Assembly (NCBI RefSeq): GCF_003046185.1
Contig: NZ_PZZL01000001.1
Location: 186,001 to 250,000, forward strand
Reading direction: 5' to 3'
Length of the DNA stretch: 64,000 bases
Source: Phreatobacter oligotrophus
Lineage (GTDB): Bacteria > Pseudomonadota > Alphaproteobacteria > Rhizobiales > Phreatobacteraceae
A program made the translations under genes and the position numbers. Under the pieces are notes generated by a model. That model saw only the letters and a list, made by a program, of their open reading frames with translations, did not search any database and was not told the origin of the DNA. Positions 7,677 to 17,392 of the stretch are shown here, in pieces (positions within the stretch are counted from its first letter, which is position 1; each line of letters begins with the position of its first letter).

Positions 7677-9149
7677 TCACTGGATGCCGCCGAGCATCAT
7701 CAGCTTGATCTCGATGAACTCATCGAGGCCGTAATGCGAGCCCTCGCGGCCCAGCCCGGATTCCTTCACGCCGCCGAAGGGCGCGACATCCGTTCCGACC
7801 AGGCCCGTATTGATGCCGACCATGCCGTATTCCAGCGCCTCGGCGACGCGGAAGATGCGGCCGATGTCACGGCCGTAGAAGTAGCTGGCAAGGCCGAACT
7901 GGGTGGCATTGGCGAGCTGGATCGCCTCCTCCTCGGTCTTGAACCGGTAGATCGGCGCGAGCGGCCCGAAGGTCTCCTCGCGCGTCACCAGCATGTCAGT
8001 GGTGACGCCGGAGAGCACGGTCGGCTCGAAGAAGGTGTGGCCGAGTTCGGAGCGCTTGCCGCCCGTCTCGACCTTGGCGCCCTTGGAGAGCGCGTCCTTC
8101 ACATGGGCCTCGACCTTGTCGACGGCGGCCGGCTTGATCAGCGGGCCCTGGTCGATGCCTGGCTCGACGCCGTTGCCGACCTTGAGCGCCTTCACCCGCG
8201 CGGTGAACTTCTCGACGAAGGCGTCATGCACGCTCTCCTGGACGAAGATGCGGTTGGCGCAGACGCAGGTCTGGCCCATGTTCCGGTACTTCGAGACCAT
8301 GGCGCCCTCGACGGCGGCATCGATGTCGGCGTCGTCGAAGACGATGAAGGGCGCATTGCCGCCAAGCTCCAGGCCGACGCGCTTCACGGTGGAGGCGGCC
8401 TGCGCCATCAGCAGCTTGCCGACCGGCGTCGAACCGGTGAAGCCGACGAAGCGGACGGTCGGGTGCTCGCACCAGGTCTTGCCGATGGGCGCGGCGTCAC
8501 CCGTGATGATGTTGATGACGCCGGCCGGAATGCCGGCGCGATGGGCGAGTTCGGCGAGCGCCAGCGCGGTCAGCGGCGTCTCGGGGGCGGGCTTCACCAC
8601 CATGGTGCAGCCGACAGCGATGGCCGGCGAGCACTTGCGGGTGATCATCGCCGCCGGGAAGTTCCACGGCGTGATGGCGGCGCAGACGCCGATCGGCTGC
8701 TTGTGCACGAGGATGCGGTGATCCGGCCGGTGCTGCGGGATGATGTCGCCATAGACGCGGCGGGCCTCTTCGGCGAAGAACTCGACGAAGGAGGCGGCAT
8801 AGGCGACCTCGCCCTTGGCCTCCGCCAGCGGCTTGCCCTGCTCGGCGGTCATGATGAGCCCGAGATCGTCGGTGTTGGCGATCATCAGGTCAAACCATTT
8901 GCGCAGCAGGTTCGAGCGCTCCTTCGCCGTCTTCTTCGACCAGAGGCGGAAGGCCTTGTCGGCATGCTCGACGGCCTCCGCGGCCTCCTTGGCGCCGAAG
9001 CGCGGCACATGGCCGATGGTCTGGCCCGTCGCGGGGTTGATGACCGGATCGACCGGCGTGCCGACCCATTCGCCGTTGACGTAGCACTGCGATTTGAGGA
9101 GCGAGGGGTCCTTCAGCGGCAGGGGCGTCGACTTCAGGGGGGCGTTCAT
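7677..9149 (-). CDS. gabD: NAD(P)-dependent succinate-semialdehyde dehydrogenase
   Basis: A 490-residue aldehyde dehydrogenase, closest in pattern to GabD, which oxidises succinate semialdehyde to succinate in GABA and related catabolism. The start MNAPLKSTP follows a ggagg ribosome site. Visible landmarks are the cofactor segment ITPWNFPAAMITRK (159-172), GFTGSTPVGK (236-245), the general base Glu261 in LELGGNAPF and the nucleophile Cys295 in MGQTCVCANR. Residues PFGGVKESGLGREG near the C terminus are also typical. Substrate assignment within the superfamily is inferred. It is monocistronic, with a hairpin 24 bp downstream. Confidence 0.88.
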   Translation of the reverse strand: MNAPLKSTPLPLKDPSLLKSQCYVNGEWVGTPVDPVINPATGQTIGHVPRFGAKEAAEAVEHADKAFRLWSKKTAKERSNLLRKWFDLMIANTDDLGLIMTAEQGKPLAEAKGEVAYAASFVEFFAEEARRVYGDIIPQHRPDHRILVHKQPIGVCAAITPWNFPAAMITRKCSPAIAVGCTMVVKPAPETPLTALALAELAHRAGIPAGVINIITGDAAPIGKTWCEHPTVRFVGFTGSTPVGKLLMAQAASTVKRVGLELGGNAPFIVFDDADIDAAVEGAMVSKYRNMGQTCVCANRIFVQESVHDAFVEKFTARVKALKVGNGVEPGIDQGPLIKPAAVDKVEAHVKDALSKGAKVETGGKRSELGHTFFEPTVLSGVTTDMLVTREETFGPLAPIYRFKTEEEAIQLANATQFGLASYFYGRDIGRIFRVAEALEYGMVGINTGLVGTDVAPFGGVKESGLGREGSHYGLDEFIEIKLMMLGGIQ

Positions 9150-9298
9150 GGGCGGCCTCCGGTTGCGATCTTCAGGGGAGTGGCTTTCTAGCACCGGGGC
9201 CACGGCATCGCATCCCGTCCATGGGCAGGCCAGCCACACGGAGGATGACATCGGCGCGGCCTTTCGGCATGACCTGCCACAACACCATGGAGCCGCGC

Positions 9299-9970
9299 AT
9301 GTCCGCCCCCACCATCGTCTTCGATCTCGACGGCACGCTCGTCGACAGCTGCCCGGACCTGATCGGCACCCTGTCCTGGCTGCTGGAGCGCGAGGGGCTC
9401 GACCCCATCGTCTATGACGAGGCCCGCGCCCTCATCGGCCATGGCATCAAGCCGATGGTGGAGAAGGCCCTCAAGCTGAAGGGCAGGGGCGAGAGCCGCG
9501 ACGAGATCGAGGCGGTCTACGAGCGCTACATCGCCGTCTACGAGACCCGCCTGACGCAGGAGACGCGGCCCTATCCGGGCCTCCTTGCCGCTCTCGACCG
9601 CTTCGCGGCGGACGGCATGATCCTCGCCGTCTGCACCAACAAGATCGAGCGCCTCGCCCGCCAGCTGCTCGACGAACTCGACATGAGCCGCCGCTTCGCT
9701 GTCATCGCCGGCGCCGACACCTATGGCGTCCGCAAGCCCGATCCGGCCCATCTCCTGCGCACCATCGCCGCGGCCGGGGGCGATCCCGCCCGCGCGGTCA
9801 TGGTCGGTGATTCCGAGACGGACATCCGGGCGGCCCAGGGTGCCGGCATCCCCGTCGTCGCCTTCTCCGGGGGCTACACGGCCATTCCGCTGCCGGACCT
9901 CGATCCGACCGTCATCCTCGACCATTATGACGGCCTGCCCGACGCGGTCAGCCGCCTCCTGACGCGCTAA
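9299..9970 (+). CDS. gph: Phosphoglycolate phosphatase-like HAD hydrolase
   Basis: A 223-residue HAD-superfamily phosphatase. The start [17 protein letters not shown] places the nucleophile motif DxD at Asp9/Asp11. Motif II is VCTNK, motif III the Lys of GVRKPDP, and motif [11 protein letters not shown]. Cap-domain residues [15 protein letters not shown] match the Gph subfamily, which removes phosphate from 2-phosphoglycolate formed by DNA repair or oxygenase side reactions. HAD substrate calls are approximate. It is divergent from gabD, with about 150 bp between them. Confidence 0.88.
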   Translation: MSAPTIVFDLDGTLVDSCPDLIGTLSWLLEREGLDPIVYDEARALIGHGIKPMVEKALKLKGRGESRDEIEAVYERYIAVYETRLTQETRPYPGLLAALDRFAADGMILAVCTNKIERLARQLLDELDMSRRFAVIAGADTYGVRKPDPAHLLRTIAAAGGDPARAVMVGDSETDIRAAQGAGIPVVAFSGGYTAIPLPDLDPTVILDHYDGLPDAVSRLLTR

Positions 9971-10082
9971 GCCGCTTCCGTATCGGCATGCGATAGGCTT
10001 AAGCGCCCGTTTACCATGTGCGGGCATGATCCCCAGATCGAACCCGGGAATTCACCCGGGCACCGGGGGGATAAGCGCGCCC

Positions 10083-11840
10083 ATGGTTTTCGGGATCTCC
10101 GCCAGCCGTCGCGACACCGCTCCGGCCATCGAGGCCGCGGCCGGACCCGATCCGCGTGACGCCGAGATTGCGCGCCTGAAGGGCGAGATCGACCAGATTC
10201 GCGACACGATCGGCCTCGTCGAATCCGACCTCGTGAAGCTCATCGCCGAGGTCGCGGCCTCCGCCGATCATGTCCATGATGGCACCGCCGCCGCGACGCG
10301 GGCGCTGGCGGCCATCCGCGAACGTTCCAGCGCGCTCGATGGCCTTGCCGCCCGCGCCTCCGACAATTCCCGCCAGCTTGCCGCCGCGACCGAGGAATTC
10401 GGCCAGAGCGCCACCGAGATCGGTGGCCGGGTGCGCGAGGCGACCCGCTTCACCGACGAGGCTGTCGAGGCCGTCGGCCATGCCTCGCTCAGCATCGACG
10501 GCCTGCGCGCCTCCTCCGCCGAGATCGACCAGGTCGTGGCGCTGATCGCCAAGATCGCCCGACAGACCAACCTCCTCGCACTCAATGCCACGATCGAGGC
10601 CGCCCGCGCCGGTGAGGCCGGCAAGGGCTTCGCCGTCGTCGCACAGGAGGTGAAGAGCCTCTCCATGGAGACGCAGCGCGCCACCGACGAGATCGCCCGG
10701 CGCATCGCCCATCTCCAGTCCGATGCCCAGGCCTCCATCGCCGCCGTGCAGCAGATCGCCGGCGCCGTCGACGCCATCCGGCCCGTCTTCTCCAGCGTGG
10801 TGGAAGCCGTGGACGGGCAGATCCAGACGATCAGCGAGCTGTCGCGATCGGCCGGTGAGAGCGCCGCCTTCATCGGCCATGTGGCCTCAGGGGCGGGGGC
10901 CATCGATCAGGCCGCTGTCGAGGCGGAAGTGACCTCGGACGAGGCGGACGCCGCCGGCAGGCAGGCCAAGCTCCTCACCGAGAAGCTGCGCTCGCGCTTC
11001 ACCATCTTCCTGCGCCAGTCGGAGATCGGCGACCGCCGCCGCCATGACCGCCTGCCCGTCGATATCGACGTGACCGTCTCGGCCGGCGGCAAGACCTGCC
11101 GGACCAAGACCCGTGACCTCTCGGAGGGCGGCATGCTGCTCGCCGCCGGCGAGGTCGACGCCGTGGCGGTTGGCGCCTCCGCCACCGCGCGGCTGCCCGG
11201 CCTTGGCGAGACCTCGATCCGCATTGCCGGCCGCTCCGCCCTCGGCAGCCACTGCGAATTCGTCCGCCCGGCGCCCGACTTCACCGCCGCCGTGAGCGCC
11301 CGCCTCACCGCCCTGCGCGAGGCGGACCGCACCCGCATCGATCACGTCGTCGCGGCGGCGGCCGAGGTCTCGCGCGCCTTCGAGGCGGCGATCGAGGCCC
11401 GTCGCCTCAGCCGCGACGACCTCTTCGACAACGACTATGTTCAGATCCCCGGCACCAACCCGGTGCAGTTCTCGACGCGCTATCTGAAGGTGCTCGAGGA
11501 CATCCTGCCGCCGATCCAGGAGAAATGGCTCGGCGTCGACAAGCAGATGACCTTCTGCGCCGCTGTCGACCGCAACGCCTATCTGCCCGTCCACAACCGC
11601 ATCTATTCCCACCCCCAGCGGCCCGACGATCCCGCCTGGAACGCCGCCAATTGCCGCAACAAGCGCGTCTTCGACGACCGCGCGGGGCTGTCGGCGGCGC
11701 GCAACGCCCGGCCCTATCTCGTCCAGTCCTATGCCCGCGACATGGGCAACGGCGTCACTGTCTTCATGAAGGAGATCGACGCGCCGATCCGCGTCTTCGG
11801 CCGGCACTGGGGCGGCCTGCGGATGGCCTACAAGCTCTGA
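10083..11840 (+). CDS. Soluble methyl-accepting chemotaxis protein with PilZ domain and C-terminal sensory-like domain
   Basis: About 585 residues and no membrane helix. After a short coiled coil comes an MCP signalling domain, with the hairpin tip [32 protein letters not shown] at about 160-190 (CheA/CheW contact). A PilZ-like domain follows at about 318-400, with [13 protein letters not shown] and DLSEGGM, the residues that bind cyclic di-GMP in the family. The C-terminal domain at about 420-585 has [25 protein letters not shown] and the ending [12 protein letters not shown], a module known from other cytoplasmic chemoreceptors. ATG 10083 follows a G-rich site; an upstream in-frame ATG at 10026 would add 19 residues. 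It likely links c-di-GMP level to chemotaxis signalling, which is inferred. Confidence 0.88.
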   Translation: MVFGISASRRDTAPAIEAAAGPDPRDAEIARLKGEIDQIRDTIGLVESDLVKLIAEVAASADHVHDGTAAATRALAAIRERSSALDGLAARASDNSRQLAAATEEFGQSATEIGGRVREATRFTDEAVEAVGHASLSIDGLRASSAEIDQVVALIAKIARQTNLLALNATIEAARAGEAGKGFAVVAQEVKSLSMETQRATDEIARRIAHLQSDAQASIAAVQQIAGAVDAIRPVFSSVVEAVDGQIQTISELSRSAGESAAFIGHVASGAGAIDQAAVEAEVTSDEADAAGRQAKLLTEKLRSRFTIFLRQSEIGDRRRHDRLPVDIDVTVSAGGKTCRTKTRDLSEGGMLLAAGEVDAVAVGASATARLPGLGETSIRIAGRSALGSHCEFVRPAPDFTAAVSARLTALREADRTRIDHVVAAAAEVSRAFEAAIEARRLSRDDLFDNDYVQIPGTNPVQFSTRYLKVLEDILPPIQEKWLGVDKQMTFCAAVDRNAYLPVHNRIYSHPQRPDDPAWNAANCRNKRVFDDRAGLSAARNARPYLVQSYARDMGNGVTVFMKEIDAPIRVFGRHWGGLRMAYKL

Positions 11841-12015
11841 GGCCGAGCGCCGGCGGACGCGGCGCGGGTTCCATGCGGCGGCCGCCGCCCAGGTCTTCGG
11901 CCGCTCCGGACAAACCCATCTTGCGCCTTAACCCTTCCTGTACGAGAGAGCGCGCATCCTGCCGCCGTGCAAAGCCCCAAGCCTGCCTGACGAGACGCCC
12001 CTCGAGGATTCGCGC

Positions 12016-12219
12016 ATGACGACCATCAAGCTGCAGATCCCCCCCGACCTCCTCGCCGCGGTCGACCGCTTCATCGAGGAGGAGGTGCCCTCCGCCAGCC
12101 GGACCGACGCCATGGTCGCCGCGCTGCGCGCCTGGGCCGTCGGCAATGGCCTCATGCTCTCCTGGCGCGGCCCGCAGGAGCCGCCGGCGAGCTGGCCCGC
12201 CGCCGCCAATGACGGGTGA
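12016..12219 (+). CDS. Small ribbon-helix-helix-like protein
   Basis: A 67-residue protein opening with TTIKLQIPPDLLAAVDRFIEEE, an amphipathic beta strand plus helix typical of CopG/MetJ-type ribbon-helix-helix DNA binders, then a second helix SRTDAMVAALRAWAV. The tail is Pro/Ala-rich. It has no toxin-like partner beside it: the chemoreceptor gene is upstream and a convergent GGDEF gene ends 15 bp downstream. It could be a stand-alone repressor or a solitary antitoxin. The assignment rests on the residue pattern alone. Confidence 0.65.
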   Translation: MTTIKLQIPPDLLAAVDRFIEEEVPSASRTDAMVAALRAWAVGNGLMLSWRGPQEPPASWPAAANDG

Positions 12220-12234
12220 GGGCCCGGCCCATCC

Positions 12235-12987
12235 TCAACACGGCGGGATCTGTCCCCCGGCGGCAACCCGGTTCCGTCCCTCCCGCTTGGCGCGGTACAG
12301 CGCCGCATCCGACGTCCGGTAAAGGCTGGCGATGTCGCCCTGCTTGTCCACCGCCGCCGCCCCGACACTGACCGTGACCGGCCGGCCGAGCCCTGACCTG
12401 GTGCCGATATCGCTGCCGAGCCTTTGGCGCAGGGCCTCGGCATAGATCAGCGCCTCGCCGATCCCGATGCCCGGCAGGAATACACCGAACTCCTCGCCGC
12501 CGAGACGGCCGGCAAAGCTGCCGGAGGGCAAGGCGGCCGCGAGCGCGTGGCCAACCACCACCAGCACGTCGTCGCCGGCCGCGTGGCCGTGCTCGTCGTT
12601 GATCGCCTTGAAGTGGTCGATGTCCAGCATCAGCAGGCACCCGCCCGCGGATTGCAGGGCCTCGTCGATGGCGGCGAAGAAGGCAGTGCGGTTGAGCAGG
12701 CCGGTGAGGCCGTCTTTCCGCATCATCTCCTCCAGCGAGCGCTTCGCCACCGCGAGTTCGGCATTGCTGGCGGCGAGGGCCTGATTGAGCGCGGCGATCC
12801 GGTCGTTCTTGCGGAAGGACCAGTAGACGAGGGGCGGCGCGATGATGAGGGGGCAGACGGTGGCGAGCGTGAAGGCGACCCGCGGCTCCTTGAGGCCGAT
12901 CACCAGATAGACCCCATAGGTCATGGCGACCGAGCCGAGCGACGCAAGACACGCGACGACGATGGTCAGAACGACGGCGCGCGGCAC
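12235..12987 (-). CDS. Membrane-anchored diguanylate cyclase (GGDEF)
   Basis: A 250-residue protein with two N-terminal membrane helices (about 4-30 and 37-57), a short coiled coil (60-90) and a GGDEF domain. KDGLTGLLNR marks the domain start, DIDHFKAINDEHGHAAGDDVL carries metal and substrate residues, and the active site reads GGEEF, a functional variant. No RxxD inhibitory site is obvious immediately before it. It should convert two GTP to cyclic di-GMP at the membrane. Its neighbour, 400 bp away and convergent, is the PilZ-containing chemoreceptor, an attractive but unproven receptor for its product. Confidence 0.92.
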   Translation of the reverse strand: MPRAVVLTIVVACLASLGSVAMTYGVYLVIGLKEPRVAFTLATVCPLIIAPPLVYWSFRKNDRIAALNQALAASNAELAVAKRSLEEMMRKDGLTGLLNRTAFFAAIDEALQSAGGCLLMLDIDHFKAINDEHGHAAGDDVLVVVGHALAAALPSGSFAGRLGGEEFGVFLPGIGIGEALIYAEALRQRLGSDIGTRSGLGRPVTVSVGAAAVDKQGDIASLYRTSDAALYRAKREGRNRVAAGGQIPPC

Positions 12988-13242
12988 CCGAATCCCCTCC
13001 TGGCCAAAGACCCGGCACGGGTCAGCCTTCCTGCGCGCGGCCCGGTGGAGATCGGAGCAGGTGGGGGACCGTGCAAGGTGTCTGGGTCAGCAACGGCCGC
13101 GCGTGCCCTTAGGTAATGTGCATGGGCCAGCTGCGCTATGGATCGGGTTACGCGAAGCGTTGCGCTGCCCCACCCGCGATGCGCGAGGAGGGTGTGCGCT
13201 GGCCGCGCAAGGACGCGATGGAGGTGGTGAGGGACGAAGGAA

Positions 13243-13317
13243 TGGTGGGCGCGACAGGGATTGAACCTGTGACCCCTCCCGTGTGAAGGGAGTGCTCTCC
13301 CGCTGAGCTACGCGCCC
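13243..13317 (-). tRNA. tRNA-Val (CAC)
   Basis: The minus strand folds as a full cloverleaf: acceptor gggcgcg paired with cgcgccc (7 bp), D-arm gctcagcgggagagc, anticodon stem ctccc/gggag with the 7-nt loop ttcacac giving anticodon CAC (Val, codon GTG), and T-arm with ggttcaatcc. The CCA end is encoded (TGG at 13243-13245 on the plus strand). No intron or odd feature is seen. Confidence 0.97.
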
Positions 13318-13408
13318 GCGCCACATGTGGCGAGGAGCCGCGTTCCTAGCGGCTCCCCCCGACCGGTGTCAAGAATGTCGGCGACGCATCGCGCCGCGCC
13401 CCGCCGCA

Positions 13409-14446
13409 TCAGCGGATGGGATAGGGATATTGCAGCCCGCCCTTGCTCCACAGGGCGTTGGTGCCGCGGGCAAGGCCGAGGCGCGAGCCGGCGCCGACAT
13501 TGCGGTCGAAGCTCTCGCCGTAGTTCCCGACATGGCGGATGATCCGGTAGGCCCAGTCATTGGTCAGGCCCAGCGTCTCGCCGAACTTGCCGTCGCTGCC
13601 GAGCAGGCGGCGGATCTCCGGATTGGTCGTGGAGGCGCGCATCTGCTCGACATTGGCACGCGTCACGCCGAGATCCTCCGCATTGAGCATGGCGAAATGC
13701 GTCCAGCGCACCAGGGCGGCGAAGTTCTCGTCGCCGCGCCGCACCGCAGGTCCCAGCGGCTCGCGCGAGATGAGCTCGGGCAGGATGATGTAGTCGCCGG
13801 GGCTGGCGAAGCGCAGGCGCTCGGCCGCAAGGCCCGAGGCGTCGGTGGTGAAGCTGTCGCAGCGTCCCGCCTCGAAGGCCTTGATGCCCTCGTCATTGGT
13901 CTTGAAGCTCACCACCTCGTAGCGAAGGTTGTTGGCGCGGAAATAGTCGGCGAGGTTGAGCTCGGTGGTCGTGCCCTGGGTGACGCAGATCGAGGCGCCG
14001 TCGAGGCCCTTCACCGAGGTGACGCCCGAGGCCTTGCGGACCATGAAGCCCTGGCCGTCATAGTAGTTGATGGCCGGCCAGGCCATGCCCATGGCCGTGT
14101 CGCGGCTCATCGTATAGGTGGCGTTGCGGGCGAGCAGGTCGACGTCGCCCGTCTGCACCACGATGAAGCGCGTCTGCGCCGTGGTCTGCACGAAGCGCAC
14201 CTTGGTCGGGTCGTCGAAGATCGCCGCCGCGATGGCGCGGCACAGGTCGATGTCGAGGCCGCGCCACTCGCCGCCATCCGCCTGGAAGCCGAAGCCAGGC
14301 AGCCCGGTATGGATGCCGCAGGTGAGGAAGCCGCGCTGCTTGGCCCGCTCCAGCACGTTGATGGTCTGCGCCGCCGCGTCCCGGGGCGGCGCAGCCAGGC
14401 CGAGGAGCGCCAGCCCTCCGAGGGCCGCGAGCGTGGTGATCTTCAT
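13409..14446 (-). CDS. AapJ-like amino-acid ABC transporter substrate-binding protein (orphan)
   Basis: A 345-residue periplasmic receptor of the general L-amino acid (AapJ/BztA) type. A signal peptide ends near AAA-QT at residue 26. The body shows RGFLTCGIHTGLPGFGF, WRGLDIDLCRAIAAAIF and QGTTTELNLADYF, and the family ending RGTNALWSKGGLQYP. No aapQ, aapM or aapP permease or ATPase genes are next to it. It is followed 20 bp upstream on the same strand by an aminotransferase gene, so an amino-acid uptake/use unit is possible. A paralogue of the same architecture lies at 32937. Confidence 0.92.
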   Translation of the reverse strand: MKITTLAALGGLALLGLAAPPRDAAAQTINVLERAKQRGFLTCGIHTGLPGFGFQADGGEWRGLDIDLCRAIAAAIFDDPTKVRFVQTTAQTRFIVVQTGDVDLLARNATYTMSRDTAMGMAWPAINYYDGQGFMVRKASGVTSVKGLDGASICVTQGTTTELNLADYFRANNLRYEVVSFKTNDEGIKAFEAGRCDSFTTDASGLAAERLRFASPGDYIILPELISREPLGPAVRRGDENFAALVRWTHFAMLNAEDLGVTRANVEQMRASTTNPEIRRLLGSDGKFGETLGLTNDWAYRIIRHVGNYGESFDRNVGAGSRLGLARGTNALWSKGGLQYPYPIR

Positions 14447-14466
14447 GTCCGTCTCTCCGCTGGAGG

Positions 14467-15798
14467 TCAGCCCGGCTGCGCCAGGCTGGCATCGACGGCC
14501 TCTGCGAGCCGTTCGACGATGGTGTCGATGGTCTCAGCATCGACGATGAAGGGCGGCGCGATCAGCACATGGTCCCCCCGCGTCCCGTCTGCCGTACCGC
14601 CCGACGGATAGACCATGAGCCCGCGGGCCATGGCTTCCGCCTTGATCCGTGCATGCAACTTCAGGGCCGGATCGAAGGGCTCCTTGCTTCCCCGGTCCGC
14701 GACGATCTCGATGGCCTGGAACAGGCCGCGCCCGCGGATGTCGCCGACATGGTGGTGGTTGCCGAAGGTCTCGCCGAGCCGGCGGGCGAGATGCGCCCCT
14801 TGCGCCTGCACATTGGCGAGAAGGTTGTCGCGCTTGATGACGGTCTGCACGGCAAGGCCCGCCGCGCAGGCCAGCGGATGGCCGAGATAGGTATGGCCGT
14901 GCTGGAACAGCTTGGAGCCGCGATCGAAGGCCTGGAACACCCGGCCGGCCACCAGCACCGCGCCGATGGGGGCGAACCCGCCGCCGAGCCCCTTGGCGAT
15001 GGTCATGAGGTCGGGCGAGACGCCTTCCTGCTCGCAGGCGTGCAGCGTTCCGGTCCGGCCCATGCCGCACATGACCTCGTCGAGGATGAGGAGGATGCCG
15101 TGCCGGTCGCAGACCTCGCGGATGGCGCGGAAATAGCCGGGCGGGGCGGTGATGGCGCCGCAGGTGGCGCCACCCACGGTCTCGGCGATGAAGGCGATGA
15201 CGCTGTCCGGCCCGAGCCGCTGGATCGTGTCCTCGAGCTCGGCGGCGAGCCGGAGACCATAGGCTTCCGGCGTCTCGCCGGGCGCCCGCCCACGGTAGTC
15301 ATAGGCGGGCGAGACATGCTCGGCCTCGATGAGCAGCGGCGCATACTGGACCCGCCGCGCCGCGTTGTGCCCGACCGCCAGCGCCCCGAGGGTGTTGCCG
15401 TGGTAGCTCTGGCGGCGGCCGATGATGTGTCGGCGCTGCGGCTGACCGATCTCGACGAAATATTGCCGCGCCATCTTCAGCGCCGTCTCGATCGCCTCGG
15501 AGCCGCCGGAGAGGAAATAGACATGGCTGATGCCCTCGGGCGCGTCCGCCACCAGCGTCTGCGCCAGCTCTTCCGCCACGGCCGTGGTGAAGAAGCTCGT
15601 ATGGGCATAGGCGAGGCTGTCGAGCTGGGCATGCATGGCCGCCAGCACGTCCGGGTGGGAATGCCCGAGGCAGGAGACCGCGGCGCCGCCTGAGGCGTCG
15701 ATATAGTCGCGCCCCTCGCTGTCGCGGATGGTGACGCCCCGGCCCGACACCGCCACGGGGTAGTCGTGGGCGAGGCTGCGGTGGAAGACACGGGTCAT
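14467..15798 (-). CDS. Class III (PLP-dependent) aminotransferase
   Basis: A 443-residue aminotransferase of the omega-amino acid group. Motifs include the phosphate-binding FLSGGSEAIETALKMAR (about 94-110), ILDEVMCGMGRTG (about 240) with the PLP-ring Asp, and the Schiff-base Lys in TIAKGLGGGFAPIG (about 270). Length fits the family (420-460). Such enzymes move amino groups from beta-alanine, GABA, putrescine, taurine or similar compounds to pyruvate or 2-oxoglutarate; the substrate is not decidable from the sequence. It is transcribed ahead of the AapJ-like receptor gene with a 20-bp gap, which suggests an operon. Confidence 0.92.
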   Translation of the reverse strand: MTRVFHRSLAHDYPVAVSGRGVTIRDSEGRDYIDASGGAAVSCLGHSHPDVLAAMHAQLDSLAYAHTSFFTTAVAEELAQTLVADAPEGISHVYFLSGGSEAIETALKMARQYFVEIGQPQRRHIIGRRQSYHGNTLGALAVGHNAARRVQYAPLLIEAEHVSPAYDYRGRAPGETPEAYGLRLAAELEDTIQRLGPDSVIAFIAETVGGATCGAITAPPGYFRAIREVCDRHGILLILDEVMCGMGRTGTLHACEQEGVSPDLMTIAKGLGGGFAPIGAVLVAGRVFQAFDRGSKLFQHGHTYLGHPLACAAGLAVQTVIKRDNLLANVQAQGAHLARRLGETFGNHHHVGDIRGRGLFQAIEIVADRGSKEPFDPALKLHARIKAEAMARGLMVYPSGGTADGTRGDHVLIAPPFIVDAETIDTIVERLAEAVDASLAQPG

Positions 15799-15980
15799 GG
15801 CGCAGGTCCTTCATCGACGCCCGGCCATTTGGCGGCATCGCGTGGCCGCGCGCAATTGCGCCGGCCCGGGGAACTGCCTTGCGGCTGCGTCGTTCTGGCC
15901 ACGACCACGAATTCGCAATAGTTTTGTGCGCTTCATCGCGACCGCCCCATGAAGGGCGGCACCAGATTGCAGGGGGATAC

Positions 15981-17369
15981 GTGCAGGCGAGGACGAAGCG
16001 GAAGGCCATCCCGGCCCTGCTGCTCGCGGCGGTCACGGCCGCGGTGATGCTCGTCCCGTCGGCGCCGGCCGAGGCGCAGTCCCCGGTCTGCCTGCAGATC
16101 CGCTCGCGCATCGCGCAGCTTGATGCCGCGCCCTCGGGCGGGGCCAATGCCCGCCGCTTCGCCGCCGCCGCCCAGCGCCAGCGCGCCGAGCTTGCCAACG
16201 CCACCCGCACCTACCAGGCCGCCGGCTGCGGCGGCTTTTTCCAGAGCGGCCAGTGCGCTGCGCTGGATGCCCGCCGCCGGCAGATGCAGGCGAACCTCGC
16301 CCAGCTGGAGGCGCAGGCGGGCGGAGGGGGCATGGAAACGGCCCAGCGGGCCCAGCAGCGCGCCCAGCTTCTCGTCGCCTTCGATGCCAATGGCTGCCGT
16401 GGCGGCGGCGCCCGCGAGGCGGCCGCCCCCCAGCGGCCCGGTCTCTTCGGCCTCGGCGCGGCGCCCGACCGCGACGTCTATCGCGACTATCGCACCGAGG
16501 GCCGCCCGCAGACCGCCTATCGCGAAGGCGCGGAACCGCAGCGACCGGGCTTCGGCAATTTCATCGAACATCTCTTCGGCCGCAGCGACCCGCGCCCGCC
16601 GCCCTCCTATGGCGATGTCGCAGCCATCCCTGAGGACCAGCTGCGCCCCGGCGACGGCGACGACCGTCCGCGCAATGTCGGCCATCGCGCCGTCTGCGTG
16701 CGCCTGTGCGACGGCGCCTTCTTCCCCATGACCTCCTCGCCCCGCCCGGGCATGAGCCTTGGCCAGGAGGAGATGTGCCAGATGCAGTGCCCGGGGGCGG
16801 AGACGGCGCTGTACCGGATGCGCGACGACCAGATCGAGAATGCGGTCTCGGTAGACGGCGAGCCCTACACGGCATTGCCCAACGCCCTGCGCTTCCGCCA
16901 GCGTTTCGACGCCGCCTGCACCTGCCGCCCCCGCAACGGCTCCTGGGCCGAGGCCTTCACCAACCGCCCCGATCCGACCCTGCGCAGCGGCGATCAGGTC
17001 GTCTCCCCCGAACAGGCCCGAATCCTCTCCATGCCGGCCGAGCAGCGTTCCGCCGCCCGCGAGGAGGCCGCCGCCAGCGAGCGCGCCCGCCGCGAGGCCG
17101 AACGCCAGGCCCGCTTCGACCGCAGCCGCGGCCGGGATGGTGCGCCGCGGCCGACCATCGGCCTCGACGGCTCGATCCGCCAGCCGGTCGACGCCGATCC
17201 CCCGGCCATCCGCGGCGCCGCCACCCCGGGGCCGGCGGTTCCGGACGCCACCGTTCCCGCCGCCGCTCCGGCGCCTGAGCCGCCGCCGGAGGAACGCCGC
17301 CCCGTTCGTGTCATCGGGCCCATCTATGCGCCACGCGCCGACGCCGCGCCGGCGCCGAACGGCGGCTGA
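15981..17369 (+). CDS. Secreted DUF2865 domain protein
   Basis: A 462-residue exported protein. GTG 15981 follows a purine-rich site (cagggggat). The leader has basic residues, a hydrophobic core LLLAAVTAAVMLV and a probable cleavage after AEA-QS. An N-terminal Cys-containing helical part (30-150) with coiled-coil composition is followed by the DUF2865 core, marked by VCVRLCDGAFFPM and later CQMQCPGAET and CTCRPRNGSW, six cysteines that probably form disulfides. The last 130 residues are Arg/Ala/Pro-rich and low complexity. The family is common in Hyphomicrobiales and its role is unknown; an envelope location is inferred. Confidence 0.82.
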   Translation: MQARTKRKAIPALLLAAVTAAVMLVPSAPAEAQSPVCLQIRSRIAQLDAAPSGGANARRFAAAAQRQRAELANATRTYQAAGCGGFFQSGQCAALDARRRQMQANLAQLEAQAGGGGMETAQRAQQRAQLLVAFDANGCRGGGAREAAAPQRPGLFGLGAAPDRDVYRDYRTEGRPQTAYREGAEPQRPGFGNFIEHLFGRSDPRPPPSYGDVAAIPEDQLRPGDGDDRPRNVGHRAVCVRLCDGAFFPMTSSPRPGMSLGQEEMCQMQCPGAETALYRMRDDQIENAVSVDGEPYTALPNALRFRQRFDAACTCRPRNGSWAEAFTNRPDPTLRSGDQVVSPEQARILSMPAEQRSAAREEAAASERARREAERQARFDRSRGRDGAPRPTIGLDGSIRQPVDADPPAIRGAATPGPAVPDATVPAAAPAPEPPPEERRPVRVIGPIYAPRADAAPAPNGG

Positions 17370-17392
17370 CCCGCCTCCTGGAGCCCGCCACC

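Noticed and set aside
13157-13195. A cccacccgcgatgcgcgaggag stretch resembling part of the 7446 repeat
   Set aside because: Only a partial match with no paired arm, so not called as a copy.
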